Below are positions 46,230 to 58,229 of a stretch of DNA of 64,000 bases, one piece after another. Location: assembly GCA_947685225.1 (NCBI GenBank), contig CANTUV010000024.1, forward strand, positions 55,952,001-56,016,000, in the 5' to 3' direction. How positions within the stretch are numbered: the first letter of the stretch is position 1; every line of letters starts with the position of its first letter. This DNA is from Garcia nutans. Lineage: Eukaryota; Streptophyta; Magnoliopsida; Malpighiales; Euphorbiaceae. A program made the translations under genes and the position numbers. The notes under the pieces were generated by a model, which saw only the letters and a list, made by a program, of their open reading frames with translations, searched no databases and had not been told where the DNA came from.

Positions 46230-47050
46230 AATAGGCTCTAAATGATGAGAGTTGGATGATTGCAATGCAAGATGAACTTAATCAATTTGAAAGAAATAAT
46301 GTATGGGAACTTACTTCTAGACCTAAAGATCATCCGATCGTAGGATGCAAATGGGTCTATAGAAATAAGCTTGATGAAAACGGTCACATCACTAGGAATA
46401 AAGCAAGATTGGTAGCCAAAGGCTATAACTAAGAAGAAGGCATTGATTATGATGAAACATTTTCCCCCACAGCTAGATTAGAAGCTATTAGAATATTACT
46501 TGCTTTTGCATGTCACATGAATTTTAAACTCTTTCAAATGGATGTGAAAAGTGCATTTCTAAATGGATTTATAAATGAAGAAGTTTATGTTGAACAACCT
46601 CTAGGTTTTGAAAACTACAATTTTCCAAATCATATTTTTCAAACTCACCAAAGCTTTATATGGATTGAAATAAGCACCAAGGTCATGGTATGATAGACTT
46701 AGTGCATATTTACTTGAAAATGGTTTTTCAAAAGGAAAAGTGGACACAACTCTATTTGTTAAAAAGGATAAACATAATATTTTAATTGTTCAAATTTATA
46801 TGGATGGCATAATATTTGGAGCTACTAATGAAACCTTGTGCAAAGAATTTGCTTGTTGTATGACTAGAGAATTTGAAATGAGCATGATGGGTGAACTCAA
46901 GTTCATCATTGGATTACTAATAAAGCAATGCAAAGATGGAATCTTCATCAACCAATCCAAATATACAAAGGAACTCATCAGGAAATTTGGAATGGATGGC
47001 TACAAGACTAGCAAAACTCCTATGAGCACATCCTTGAAATTGGGTAAAGA
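46230..47050 (+). pseudogene. pol: Copia reverse transcriptase, active site mutated
   Basis: Conserved RT blocks in order: WMIAMQDELNQFERNNVWEL, CKWVYRNKLDENGHITRNKA, ARLVAKGYN then stop, FSPTARLEAIRILLAFA, FQMDVKSAFLNGFINEEVYV (first catalytic Asp), a one-base frameshift near 46630, then SWYDRLSAYLLENGFSKG and VQIYMDGIIFGATNE. The last should carry Y-x-D-D; the codon at 46806-46808 is GGC (Gly), giving YMDG. That change alone should abolish polymerisation. Known role: copying element RNA into cDNA in the particle. Confidence 0.92.
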
Positions 47051-47751
47051 TGAAAAAGGTAAAGTGGTAAATGAAAAGAAATATCGAGGTATTATTGGAT
47101 CACTACTTTACTTAACCGCTTCTAGACCTGATATAATGTATAGTGTATGTCTTTGTGCTAGATTTCAAACTTGTCCTAAAGAATCACACTTGAATGCTAC
47201 TAAGAGAATTTTGAAATACTTAAATGGTACATTGCATTTAGTTCTTTGGTATCCTAGAAACACATCATTTGATATTTTAGGATTTTCGAATGCAGACTAT
47301 GCTGGTAGTATCTTGGATAGAAAAAGCACAACAGGGCATGTCGCTTTCTTGGCAATTGTCTAGTTTCTTGGTATAGTAAGAAACAAGTATCGATAGCCTT
47401 GTCTATGGCGGAAGACGAATATGTTGCGACATGTTTCTATTGCACACAAGTGTTATGGATGAAGCAACAAATGCTTGACTATGGTAAAGTGTTTAATAAT
47501 ATTTCCATTAAATGTGATAACACTAGTGCTATCAACTTGTCCAAAAATCCTATCCAACACTCTAGGTCTAAACATATAGACATTAGACATTATTTTTTGA
47601 GAGATAACGTATAAAACCAAAATATTATTTTAGAGTTTATAGATACACATAATCAACTTGCTGATATCTTTACAAAACCTTTGAATGAACATAGGCTTAA
47701 CTTCATTAAGCATAATTTAGGTATGATTGATAGAACATCCTTGAATGAATG
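47051..47751 (+). pseudogene. pol: Copia RT thumb and RNase H, broken
   Basis: YRGIIGSLLYLTASRPDIMY and ATKRILKYLNGTLHL precede RNase H. GFSNADYAGSILDRKSTTG has Asn where most copies have Asp (usual GFSDADYAG). A frameshift at about 47350 is followed by SIALSMAEDEYVA, IKCDNTSAINLSKNPIQHSR, SKHIDIRHYFLRDNV, a stop, then the conserved end LADIFTKPLNEHRL. Terminal position of RNase H after RT is diagnostic for Ty1/copia. Confidence 0.92.
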
Positions 47752-48337
47752 AAATATTGCCTATTAACAAAAATCTCTCAAACTTCTCAAGGCATCAACT
47801 TTGATCACTTTTTAAAACTGTAACAATCAATCACTTTTGCCCCATTCATTTTTTTCATTTTATTGAGCTACTCGCGGTCTTTCTAATGATTATAGCAGTT
47901 GCAATCTTGCTAGTCAGACTCGTCTAAATTATCCCTTCAGTGAGTGATTGGGAAACACTGATGAGTGGTCGCAATAATTTGAATATTTTTTACCGTTACA
48001 GACATTCTCTCCATTAGCGAGCGCTCCTTTTATGTATAACGGTTGCTATAGTGGTTTTAGCGATCACACCTATACAAATAAGCGACCGCACTATGTACAC
48101 TCTGCTCAAATTTTTTAACCGCTTGCAGTATGACAGGTCGTGATTTTCCAACCTTCTAACAGTCATAAACGGCTACTCTCTTAATTTCTTCTATTTAAGA
48201 CCATCTTACATCAGTTACATAGGTTTTTTTTATCACTTATAACATACAAACTTCCCTCCATATCTCCAAATCCTCTCAAGATCATCTCCTTCTCAAACAC
48301 TCTCTGTTTTTAAGTTTCTTCTACTTCTTTAGCTATT
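47752..48337 (+). promoter_or_regulatory. Spacer with apparent internal promoter before third ORF
   Basis: Non-coding. Contains GCGACCGC-type boxes (for example 48083-48090) like the LTR U3, then AAACGGCTA ending at 48175, 16 nt, TATTTAAG at 48192-48199, then a pyrimidine-rich leader of about 138 nt to the ATG at 48338. LTR: AACGGCTA, 16 nt, TATAAAT. Seen: same motif and spacing. Inference: an internal copy of the LTR promoter. Confidence 0.5.
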
Positions 48338-49369
48338 ATGGCCCCCAAAAAGAAAAGTACTTCCAAAGGGAAAGGGAAAGGGAAGAAACCTTTAGTAATC
48401 ACCATAAGTTCAAGATGTTCCTCCATCTCCTCCACAATCTAAAAGAGGTGAGAAAATTCATAAGCCTCACCATCAAACCCCTGAGGAAGATGTGAGATAT
48501 GCTATGCTGAAAAGGAAGAAATTTGAAGGAACCAAATGTCCATTTGGCGGCATGCTCTCTGCCCTCAACATTAAGAAAGAGATTGAGAGTCTACTTGATG
48601 TTCTTAGTTGGAGGAAATTTGTTTTTCCTGACGAGGTAGGTTACTCTAGTCTTAGTAGGGAATTTCTTATGTCCCTTTAGATTGAAAAGAGTGCAAATTC
48701 TACACTAGGGGTGGTATGGGGTTAGATTTAAGCTTTTTGATCAATACATAGCCTTAACCTTAGAGGACTTTGGAAAAATTTGGGACTTTTTTTTGGTGGA
48801 GTCACCTCCTACAATGATATAGGCTTCTCCAACCAAACCCTCTCTACCTTTTGGCAAGGAATTTCTATAGAAAAGTCCTTTGAGAAAGAGTCAAAAGCTA
48901 GGCACATCAAGTCCCTCACCCATTGGATGCTTCATAGAATTATAACTTATACTATTCACCAAATGGCCGATGGGAATGAAAAGGTAACCAAAAGAGACCT
49001 CATCTTCTTATATGCATTCACCCACAACATCCAAATGAACACACCAAAATTCTTGATTGACACATTATATCACCATGTTGTCACAAGAACTGGAACCTTC
49101 TTCTTATCCTCCCAAATAACTTAAATACCTAGGCACCTAAACTTAAATAATGATCTTTACTTAGCCACCTTAGAAATCCTTTCAATCTTGCCTCTAGTGT
49201 CATCACAACAGACTATCTAGAACATGCTGGCTATGTTAGAAAGATTGAAGGTACATATGTGTACTTCTTTGGCAAAAGAGGAGTTGTAGATAGGCACAAG
49301 AAAAGACCAAGGTACACCATTGAGGAAGAAGGAGGCTCTTTGGAAGTTGTTGTTGAACTACCTCCCAAG

Positions 49370-49374
49370 GCTTC
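49370..49374. repeat. TSD of NE, left
   Basis: GCTTC, versus ACTTC at 58225-58229 (4 of 5). Confidence 0.75.
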
Positions 49375-50207
49375 TGTAACACCCCGATACTCCATATAAG
49401 TACTATACATATACCTGGTATACATACAGTAAGTATATAAAGTATAAGGATGTCACTTCTCGTTACATTTTTAAAACCTTTAACAGAGTTCAAACCACAA
49501 TACATAAATTTAAAGAACATTTACAAAATCATTATACTTTTAATGATCTTACAAATATATCATAATCTTATCTTTATCAAAACTTCATTTATACATGTAA
49601 ATATACTCTTGTCAGAAATACATCATAGTTAAAAATTATACATGTATGCATCACCCTCTAGTTGGTCTCGACAAACTCTTATTCTTCTCGTGGCAACAAA
49701 AGACTTCATATCTTCCACCAAGTCACCTGCGCGATTACACATCCGCGCTAAGCCCGAGAGCTTAGTAGTACAATTATAAAATATAAACATACATTATAGA
49801 AATTCTAACATATAATGAAATATCACTTCCATGTACCATTAAATTCTTATCATGTTTTTATTTGCCTTCTTAACTGCACCATTCATATATCTCGTCTAAT
49901 TTCGTATGTTATCTACATATATACATATCATTATCACCAACCACAGATCCCTCACTAATACTCATAATCAATATATCAATACACACATTTCATATCATAT
50001 TTCATAACATTTCATGTCATTATTTTATTCACAATTCACCAATCATGAATCACATTACCTACAAAAGCCACCATAGATCTCATTACTCATTTATTTTAAC
50101 ATTTGTATATCACATTGAAAACAAAGACAGACTCGGGCCCAAAAACACTAATATGCCATTCAACTTTCAGAGTTAATGTTTTGGTTTAATTCTCACATTT
50201 ATCATTA

Positions 50208-50440
50208 TCCCAACTAGGCTTCAAGGATTTAGGTTCAACCAAGCTTCAAGGTGAACAAAGCATGCTAAGTATCAACCCAACTTGGCTTCAAGAACCAATC
50301 CAACCTAGCTTCAAGGGTTGTAACATCTCAATTAGGCTTCAAGGATTTAACCCAACCAAGCTTCAAGGGGAGTAAAACATGTTAAACTTCAACCCAACTT
50401 GGCTTCAAGGGTCAATTCCAACCTAACTTCAAGAGATTGT
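50208..50440. repeat. AACTTGGCTTCAAGG repeats in NE LTR
   Basis: About eight CCAA(C)...GCTTCAAGG boxes at 20-65-nt spacing, also at 56316-56548 in the other LTR. Confidence 0.85.
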
Positions 50441-50532
50441 TACTAATATTAGGCATGCCACCAACAACAAACTCTGAAAATGGAATAACACATTAGCCAC
50501 ACAATTCATTTATCAATTTCATTCTCAGTTGA

Positions 50533-50625
50533 ATCATCATAGCCAATCACAATGGCTTCATATATCATTTGAATCATCATAGCCAATCACAATAGCTTCA
50601 TATATCATTTGAATCATCATATTAA
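50533..50625. repeat. 40-bp tandem repeat in NE LTR
   Basis: GAATCATCATAGCCAATCAC plus AATGGCTTCATATATCATTT, two full units and a partial third; also in the right LTR. Confidence 0.9.
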
Positions 50626-51103
50626 TGTACAACATCAATTACATTAACTAAACCAACATATCATTATTCAATCATCTAGGCATGCTTCAATCATATCATT
50701 CACCTCATTATAACTCAAAACATTAGTTACACAACTCTTTATGTCTCAATTTACATTAAAGTAATTCATCATAAAAGTATTTACAATAATAAATTGCATT
50801 GCACATGCCTTTTTGAATGATCCTCATCTCTTCCACACTATACAAGTCATAATACTAGTCACATTATAATACTTCATCACTCAAGTATACATAATCAAAC
50901 ACATTAAACATCCATTAAGAATGATCATCATTGATATACACATATATAATTTACCTTATTCTTAGATTTAGAATCCTCAATATACATTTGTTTAGGTCAT
51001 CTTTGTTTTAAGTATATTCAAAGTGTAAATACAAAAAGACCTTGGAAGGATTCAACAATGTGAGAAAGGCAAGGAACAAATCACAGTAGCAAACACACTC
51101 AAG

Positions 51104-51310
51104 GGACACGGCTAAGCTTGTGGCCGTGTCTCTCATCCAAAATCAGGCAGTGGCAAACATGGGCAAGGAACACGGCCGTGTCTTCTCCAAAAATCATCCA
51201 ACACGGCCAAATTTCCATAGACTTGGCCGTGTCTCTCAAAAATTCTTTAATTTGGTCGTGTCTCTTCCTTAGTTTGGCCGTGTCTCTTATGAATAAAGAC
51301 CCTAAACATG
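51104..51310. repeat. ACACGGCCGTGTC repeats in NE LTR
   Basis: Palindromic GACACGGC/GGCCGTGTC boxes, five to six copies; counterpart 57212-57418. Same slot as the GTGTC-rich repeat of Z-b and Z-c. Confidence 0.85.
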
Positions 51311-52118
51311 GCCAACTCTCTTTTGATTGAATAAAAACACATTATGCATAATACAACCTCATTCAAATGGATGTAATCAATGTTATTAACACATATTCAT
51401 CACAATATTCACATTAACCATACATCAACAACACATTTAATCACCTACTACTTCAAAACCCTAAAACCAAACATCACCCTTAACTTACCATCTTCAAACC
51501 AAAACCAACACCAATTCAACCTTTTAACTTACAATCAATTTTAAAACTTATAAACACATCTTAAACACACTTATTCATAAAATCAACAATTCATAAATCA
51601 CCTCAAACACCATTTCAAAATAACAAAGGAAAACAAGAGAGTACTTACCAAAATTAAGGAAATTCCACAAATCTCCAACTTAATCCTTTGATTCTTCCTT
51701 CAATTTGAGCTTAGAACATCACAATCCTCTCTTGCTCTCTTGCTTCCTCTTGTCTTTGGGTGAGCCGGCCAACACAAGAAAGAAAGAAGAAAAATCTCCT
51801 CAAAAATCAAAGTCAATTTCTCTTTAAATCTCCACCAAGAATTTCACATTAAGCAATTACCTAAACACCCTTCTTTACTTTGTTTTAACTTCCTTTAAAA
51901 ACAATTGCCCTTTTTGTAATTTCACATATCACAAGTTAAAATATCTTCTTACCTTGACTCCCCAATTGACCAACTTATATGTTATATATATTACAATATA
52001 CACAACATATACATTCTCTTAACACACTCATTTCCTTTGCAAAAACATATATACATTTAATTCAAATCAAAACAACAATTGTATCAAAACTTCTAGGCAC
52101 ACTTTGGGATATTACAAT

Positions 52119-52132
52119 TCTCTCCCCCTTAA
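52119..52132 (-). promoter_or_regulatory. Polypurine tract of NE
   Basis: Minus strand AAGGGGGAGAGAATT directly before the LTR start TGTAATATCC. Confidence 0.9.
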
Positions 52133-52192
52133 ATAATTTCGTCCTCGAAATTATCTAGTACAGTAACAATTCATTCTTAACAAAACATCATC

Positions 52193-52745
52193 TTAATCTT
52201 CATAAGAAGAAACTTGATTAGCCTTCGAGACATAAGACCTCTGCTTAGTCCTTGACTTCAATCCAGGTGGATAACCTATAATCTTATAACACTGTTGAAC
52301 ATTATGTCCAGGAAGATTACAATGTGTACAAACAGGCCGTTTAGAAACATTGATATTCTGCCTATATCCACCAGACTGAGAATTCCTAGCATTGGCAGCA
52401 TTTACAATAGGCAAAGATTGAACAACAGAACTTAGATCATCAGGAAAAAGATTCTCAGGATGCACAAATTGACGTTCATGTTGAGCAACTAAGGCAAAAA
52501 CCTTATTAAGCAAAGGCAATGGCTCCATTAAAAAAAAATCTGAGACCTAACTGTGTTATAACTTTCATTCAATCCTCTAAAAAAAACGCAGAACATAATC
52601 AGAAGATTGATAATCCCTAATCTTGTTAACAGCATTACAAAAACAAGCAGGATTACAAACACAACTCACAATCGGTCTCAAATTAATATATTCATCCCAA
52701 AGAATTTTTTTAATTATGCAAGAACTCAGTTACAGACATCTCACC
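52193..52745 (-). pseudogene. gag: Copia Gag remnant of NE
   Basis: Minus strand. From about 52745: LWDEYINLRPIVSC, CNPACFCNAVNKIRDYQSSD, a frameshift in a poly-T run near 52582, RGLNESYNTVRSQIF, then an open stretch beginning MEPLPLLNKVFALVAQHERQ and ending at 52193. The knuckle CTHCNLPGHNVQQC (C-x2-C-x4-H-x4-C) is followed by YKIIGYPPG. Matches the UBN2-type copia Gag C-half ('LW.EL....P...C.C', 'FL.GLN..Y..VR.QIL.M.PLP...K.F.L...E..Q'). The N-terminal Gag half and all of pol are missing. The open C-terminal part is 111 codons. Whether it is translated is unknown. Confidence 0.85.
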
Positions 52746-55463
52746 CTGTCAAAGACCATAAATCTTAATATTAATTATCCCCTCCTTATCATCACTTTCA
52801 GAAAAGACATTTATCACTCCTTAATTGATAATTATATTATTATTATTCACACACTTATTTCCTTCTTTAGCATGATCCTCATTTAAATAACTAACTTAAT
52901 TTATATATGTTCACTCACATATTAGAATATTACATTATCATGTATATCTTATACTCCTTGTACAGTTATACACATTAAATCTCAATAGTAATTCATAATT
53001 TTAACAAAATCCAGATCAATTGATCTATCTGCCACAATATACTAACGTCTCAATCTTGCTTGATTCAAACCAACAATCAACTTATTTTCAAGTTCTAATC
53101 TCTTTAGATCCATATTCAACTATTTGAAACTATGATCATTAATACCAAATCACTTCAAATTATCTTAGTACAATTCTCACCAAATTCTCACGATTATTTC
53201 ATACATATTTTATTCATAGTTCATTCACTTCAACTTTAAGTCTATCCACTTATTCACTTTATACCATAAACATATTTAGTGTAACTTTCAACCACATTTT
53301 ATAATTTCTCTCATATATCATCTTCTCACATCTCATATCATTACTATATTGGCATAATTATTTTTCTATCACATGGTTCATTGCTTAAACCATTTTCACA
53401 ATTCACTTCTCTTTCCATACTTTCCACAATTATAACTAATTTCTAACATAAAAGTTAGATAGTACAACTTTACCAATCATAACTCCTGACCCTGTTTCTT
53501 AAAACATAATTATTAATCTCACCAAAATTGTACTACCGTCATGTTATCTCAGTCCCAATCGGAAGATAACAAAATTAATCGACCAAAACATACTAAACAA
53601 ATCATAGGATTATAAAAGATGAAGGGTCATGTTTGAAACTTATTAATCCATATGGTTCCTCTATTATTCTGTTTCCAACCTTTCCAATTACAAAACTAAA
53701 TCATATCACAAAAATTACATATTCATTCTCTAAATTTTTACTACACCAAGAGTTAGTACATTTTAACTCCATCTCAAAATATTTTACTCTTGATTATCAG
53801 ATCATCATTAGTCTAACTCATGCCCAACAATATTATCTTTAACATCTTCTACAGATAACATTTGATCATATGCAAATTTTACACAAGTTTCATTCATTAC
53901 TCCATTTCCAATCTATCTTTTATAACCATTTTCCTATACTATACTTCCTTATTTCCTTATAATCTCTTATTATACACATATGTATAGAACATTTCCACAC
54001 ATCAATACTTTGAGCTCAAAACATTTTATAATAATTTAATTCAGTTGTTATCATAACAATTTCACTGTCCAATATTACTCAAGTCCATTTTCCTTATCTA
54101 TTTCATCACACAATCTAGATCTGCACAAGTCAAGACTTAATCTTTCTTAAATCTACTACCACATGCAATACCATTTTCAATACTATTAAAAATGCAATTA
54201 CATAAGATAATAAACATATCACATACACATTAATAATGTCTCTCACTTTTCACATTCTTTACATAATACCATTTCATTCATATCGAAGAACTCATCTTCC
54301 TTATTCTATACATGTATACACATAATTATGTAATCTTATTAAATTTCTCGTTGACATATCATCTTACAAATTTAATATTTATTACTTTCCTTTGAACATT
54401 ATCATTCTTATTCTCATTTGCTTATCCACTTCCCTTTTTATTTCACAACAAATTTTCATACTATCAATCTCATTACCAAATTCGTAGTATTCTCATATAA
54501 AATAATATTCCTTCAAATAACTCATATGTTTAACATACATTATACTATCGATATTTACATAATCTTTATCAACATTCCATTGAACTCTAAATTCTCAAAT
54601 CACTATCTCACCTAAACTTTAATTTACAAATCTCATCTTTTCTTAATATCAACTTAAAAAAAATATGCTATATATGTATACATATCACAAAACAACATCA
54701 AGACATATAATTTCCACAATTATTAAACTCATTTCAACAATCTAATGGTCACATATTACCACCATTAACATGAGTTTTTGCAATATCCAAACATATCACA
54801 TTTCTAGCATTGAAATTACAATTAATAATACAAACAATACCAATTTATCTTCTTACTTAATCAATATTATCTATTTTTCTTTTTAAAATCTTAACTTTAC
54901 ATATCCAAACCTTAAATTGTCACGCTTTGTCTATATCAATCAACTTATTCGATATTCCACCATACTCTCTTCATTATAATAACATGTCCATCCATATTAC
55001 CCTTTCAACAATATTTCCTCTTTCTAATAATCCAACATAAGATTTATTAGTAAGGAATTCAAATTGTAGAGAAAAGAGTACATACTTTAATCTAGATTTT
55101 ATTTTCAACTCAATTTCAACTTTATTCTCCTTTTCATTTCTTTATACTTCAACACATTTAACAATTTACTTTACTTGAATAAATTCCCATTCTTTAATGT
55201 AGCAATTTAACTTATATAAATTTTCTCATATTATTTCTTTCTCCAATTTTCATTCATGTAGAACTTCATCTACACACTATCATCCATCTCATATAATTCA
55301 AATACATTTCAATTCACATAATGCCACATCCGAGACCAACCTAGGTGTTAATGCATATACATGTATTACCAATTGCATTTCAAAACTATTCTTTTTAATT
55401 CATTTTAAGCGTTTCAAAACTTTTTCTTTTTAATTTCACTTAGGCCGAGAATCTCGAACCTAA
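52746..55463 (-). other. NE internal non-coding region
   Basis: About 2.7 kb of very AT-rich DNA between PBS and the gag remnant with no recognisable domain in any frame. Short chance ORFs only. It takes the place normally held by leader and Gag N-terminus. Confidence 0.7.
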
Positions 55464-55475
55464 GCTCTGATACCA
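55464..55475 (-). promoter_or_regulatory. Primer-binding site of NE (initiator tRNA-Met)
   Basis: Minus strand TGGTATCAGAGC, seven bases from the LTR edge at 55483. Confidence 0.93.
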
Positions 55476-55482
55476 AAATAAT

Positions 55483-58224
55483 TGTAACACCCCGATACTC
55501 CATATAAGTACTATACATATACCTGGTATACATACAGTAAGTATATAAAGTATAAGGATGTCACTTCTCGTTACATTTTTAAAACCTTTAACAGAGTTCA
55601 AACCACAATACATAAATTTAAATAACATTTACAAAATCATTATACTTTTAATGATCTTACAAATATATCATAATCTTATCTTTATCAAAACTTCATTTAT
55701 ACATGTAAATATACTCTTGTCAGAAATACATCATAGTTAAAAATTATACATGTATGCATCACCCTCTAGTTGGTCTCGACAAACTCTTATTCTTCTCGTG
55801 GCAACAAAAGACTTCATATCTTCCACCTAGTCACCTGCGAGATTACACATCCGCGCTAAGCCCAAGAGCTTAGTAGTACAATTATAAAATATAAACATAC
55901 ATTATAGAAATTCTAACATATAATGAAATATCACTTCCATGTACCATTAAATTCTTATCATGTTTTTATTTGCCTTCTTAACTGCACCATTCATATATCT
56001 CGTCTAATTTCGTATGTTATCTACATATATACATATCATTATCACCAACCACAGATCCCTCACTAATACTCATAATCAATATATCAATACACACATTTCA
56101 TATCATATTTCATAACATTTCATGTCATTATTTTATTCACAATTCACCAATCATGAATCACATTACCAACAAAAGCCACCATAGATCTCATTACTCATTT
56201 ATTTTAACATTTGTATATCACATTGAAAACAAAGACAGACTCGGGCCCAAAAACACTAATATGCCATTCAACTTTCAGAGTTAATATTTTGGTTTAATTC
56301 TCACATTTATCATTATCCCAACTAGGCTTCAAGGATTTAGGTTCAACCAAGCTTCAAGGTGAACAAAGCATGCTAAGTATCAACCCAACTTGGCTTCAAG
56401 AACCAATCCAACCTAGCTTCAAGGGTTGTAACATCTCAATTAGGCTTCAAGGATTTAACCCAACCAAGCTTCAAGGGGAGTAAAACATGTTAAACTTCAA
56501 CCCAACTTGGCTTCAAGGGTCAATTCCAACCTAACTTCAAGAGATTGTTACTAATATTAGGCATGCCACCAACAACAAACTCTGAAAATGGAATAACACA
56601 TTAGCCACACAATTCATTTATCAATTTCATTCTCAGTTGAATCATCATAGCCAATCACAATGGCTTCATATATCATTTGAATCATCATAGCCAATCACAA
56701 TAGCTTCATATATCATTTGAATCATCATATTAATGTACAACATCAATTACATTAACTAAACCAACATATCATTATTCAATCATCTAGGCATGCTTCAATC
56801 ATATCATTCACCTCATTATAACTCAAAACATTAGTTACACAACTCTTTATGTCTCAATTTACATTAAAGTAATTCATCATAAAAGTATTTACAATAATAA
56901 ATTGCATTGCACATGCCTTTTTGAATGATCCTCATCTCTTCCACACTATACAAGTCATAATACTAGTCACATTATAATACTTCATCACTCAAGTATACAT
57001 AATCAAACACATTAAACATCCATTAAGAATGATCATCATTGATATACACATATATAATTTACCTTATTCTTAGATTTAGAATCCTCAATATACATTTGTT
57101 TAGGTCATCTTTGTTTTAAGTATATTCAAAGTGTAAATACAAAAAGACCTTGGAAGGATTCAACAATGTGAGAAAGGCAAGGAACAAATCACAGTAGCAA
57201 ACACACTCAAGGGACACGGCCAAGCTTGTGGCCGTGTCTCTCATCCAAAATCAGGCAGTGGCAAACATGGGCAAGGAACACGGCCGTGTCTTCTCCAAAA
57301 ATCATCCAACACGGCCAAATTTCCATAGACTTGGCCGTGTCTCTCAAAAATTCTTTAATTTGGCCGTGTCTCTTCCTTAGTTTGGCCGTGTCTCTTATGA
57401 ATAAAGACCCTAAACATGGCCAACTCTCTTTTGATTGAATAAAAACACATTATGCACAATACAACCTCATTCAAATGGATGTAATCAATGTTATTAACAC
57501 ATATTCATCACAATATTCACATTAACCATACATCAACAACACATTTAATCACCTACTACTTCAAAACCCTAAAACCAAACATCACCCTTAACTTACCATC
57601 TTCAAACCAAAACCAACACCAATTCAACCTTTTAACTTACAATCAATTTTAAAACTTATAAACACATCTTAAACACACTTATTCATAAAATCAACAATTC
57701 ATAAATCACCTCAAACACCATTTCAAAATAACAAAGGAAAACAAGAGAGTACTTACCAAAATTAAGGAAATTCCACAAATCTCCAACATAATCCTTTGAT
57801 TCTTCCTTCATTTTGAGCTTAGAACATCACAATCCTCTCTTGCTCTCTTGCTTCCTCTTGTCTTTGGGTGAGCCGGCCAACACAAGAAAGAAAGAAGAAA
57901 AATCTCCTCAAAAATCAAAGTCAATTTCTCTTTAAATCTCCACCAAGAATTTCACATTAAGCAATTACCTAAACACCCTTCTTTACTTTGTTTTAACTTC
58001 CTTTAAAAACAATTGCCCTTTTTGTAATTTCACATATCACAAGTTAAAATATCTTCTTACCTTGACTCCCCAATTGACCAACTTATATGTTATATATATT
58101 ACAATATACACAACATATACATTCTCTTAGCACACTCATTTCCTTTGCAAAAACATATATACATTTAATTCAAATCAAAACAACAATTGTATCAAAACTT
58201 CTAGGCACACTTTGGGATATTACA
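55483..58224 (-). mobile_element. 5' LTR of NE (right on plus strand)
   Basis: 2742 bp, same length as the left LTR with about eleven substitutions (for example GCGCG/GCGAG near 55838, TTGGTCG/TTGGCCG near 57360). Confidence 0.93.
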
Positions 58225-58229
58225 ACTTC
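58225..58229. repeat. TSD of NE, right
   Basis: ACTTC, versus GCTTC at left. The third ORF reads on in frame across the site when one copy is discounted. Confidence 0.75.

Larger units (their letters stand above)
49375..52116 (-). mobile_element. 3' LTR of NE (left on plus strand)
   Basis: 2742 bp; plus strand TGTAACACCCCGATACTCC to GGGATATTACA. Contains CTTCAAGG repeats (50208-50440), a 40-bp duplication (50533-50625) and ACACGGCCGTGTC repeats (51104-51310). Confidence 0.93.
49375..58224 (-). mobile_element. NE: young non-autonomous copia element, minus strand
   Basis: 8,850 bp: two 2,742-bp LTRs and a 3,366-bp internal region. Minus-strand orientation is fixed by PBS (55464-55475) next to the right LTR and PPT (52119-52132) next to the left LTR. 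Only a gag remnant is present; no protease, integrase, RT or RNase H. I count about eleven differences between the two LTRs, so insertion is recent compared with the copia element around it. It must have used enzymes of a relative. Z-a, Z-b and Z-c are older LTRs of the same broad family. Confidence 0.92.

Noticed and set aside
52746..55463. Endogenous pararetrovirus or hidden pol in NE interior
   Set aside because: No RT, protease or movement-protein motif seen in any frame; only AT-rich DNA.
58087..58224. Start of a 163-codon ORF extending upstream of the third ORF's last part
   Set aside because: The first ~46 codons are NE LTR sequence; the true exon-like part begins at 58225.
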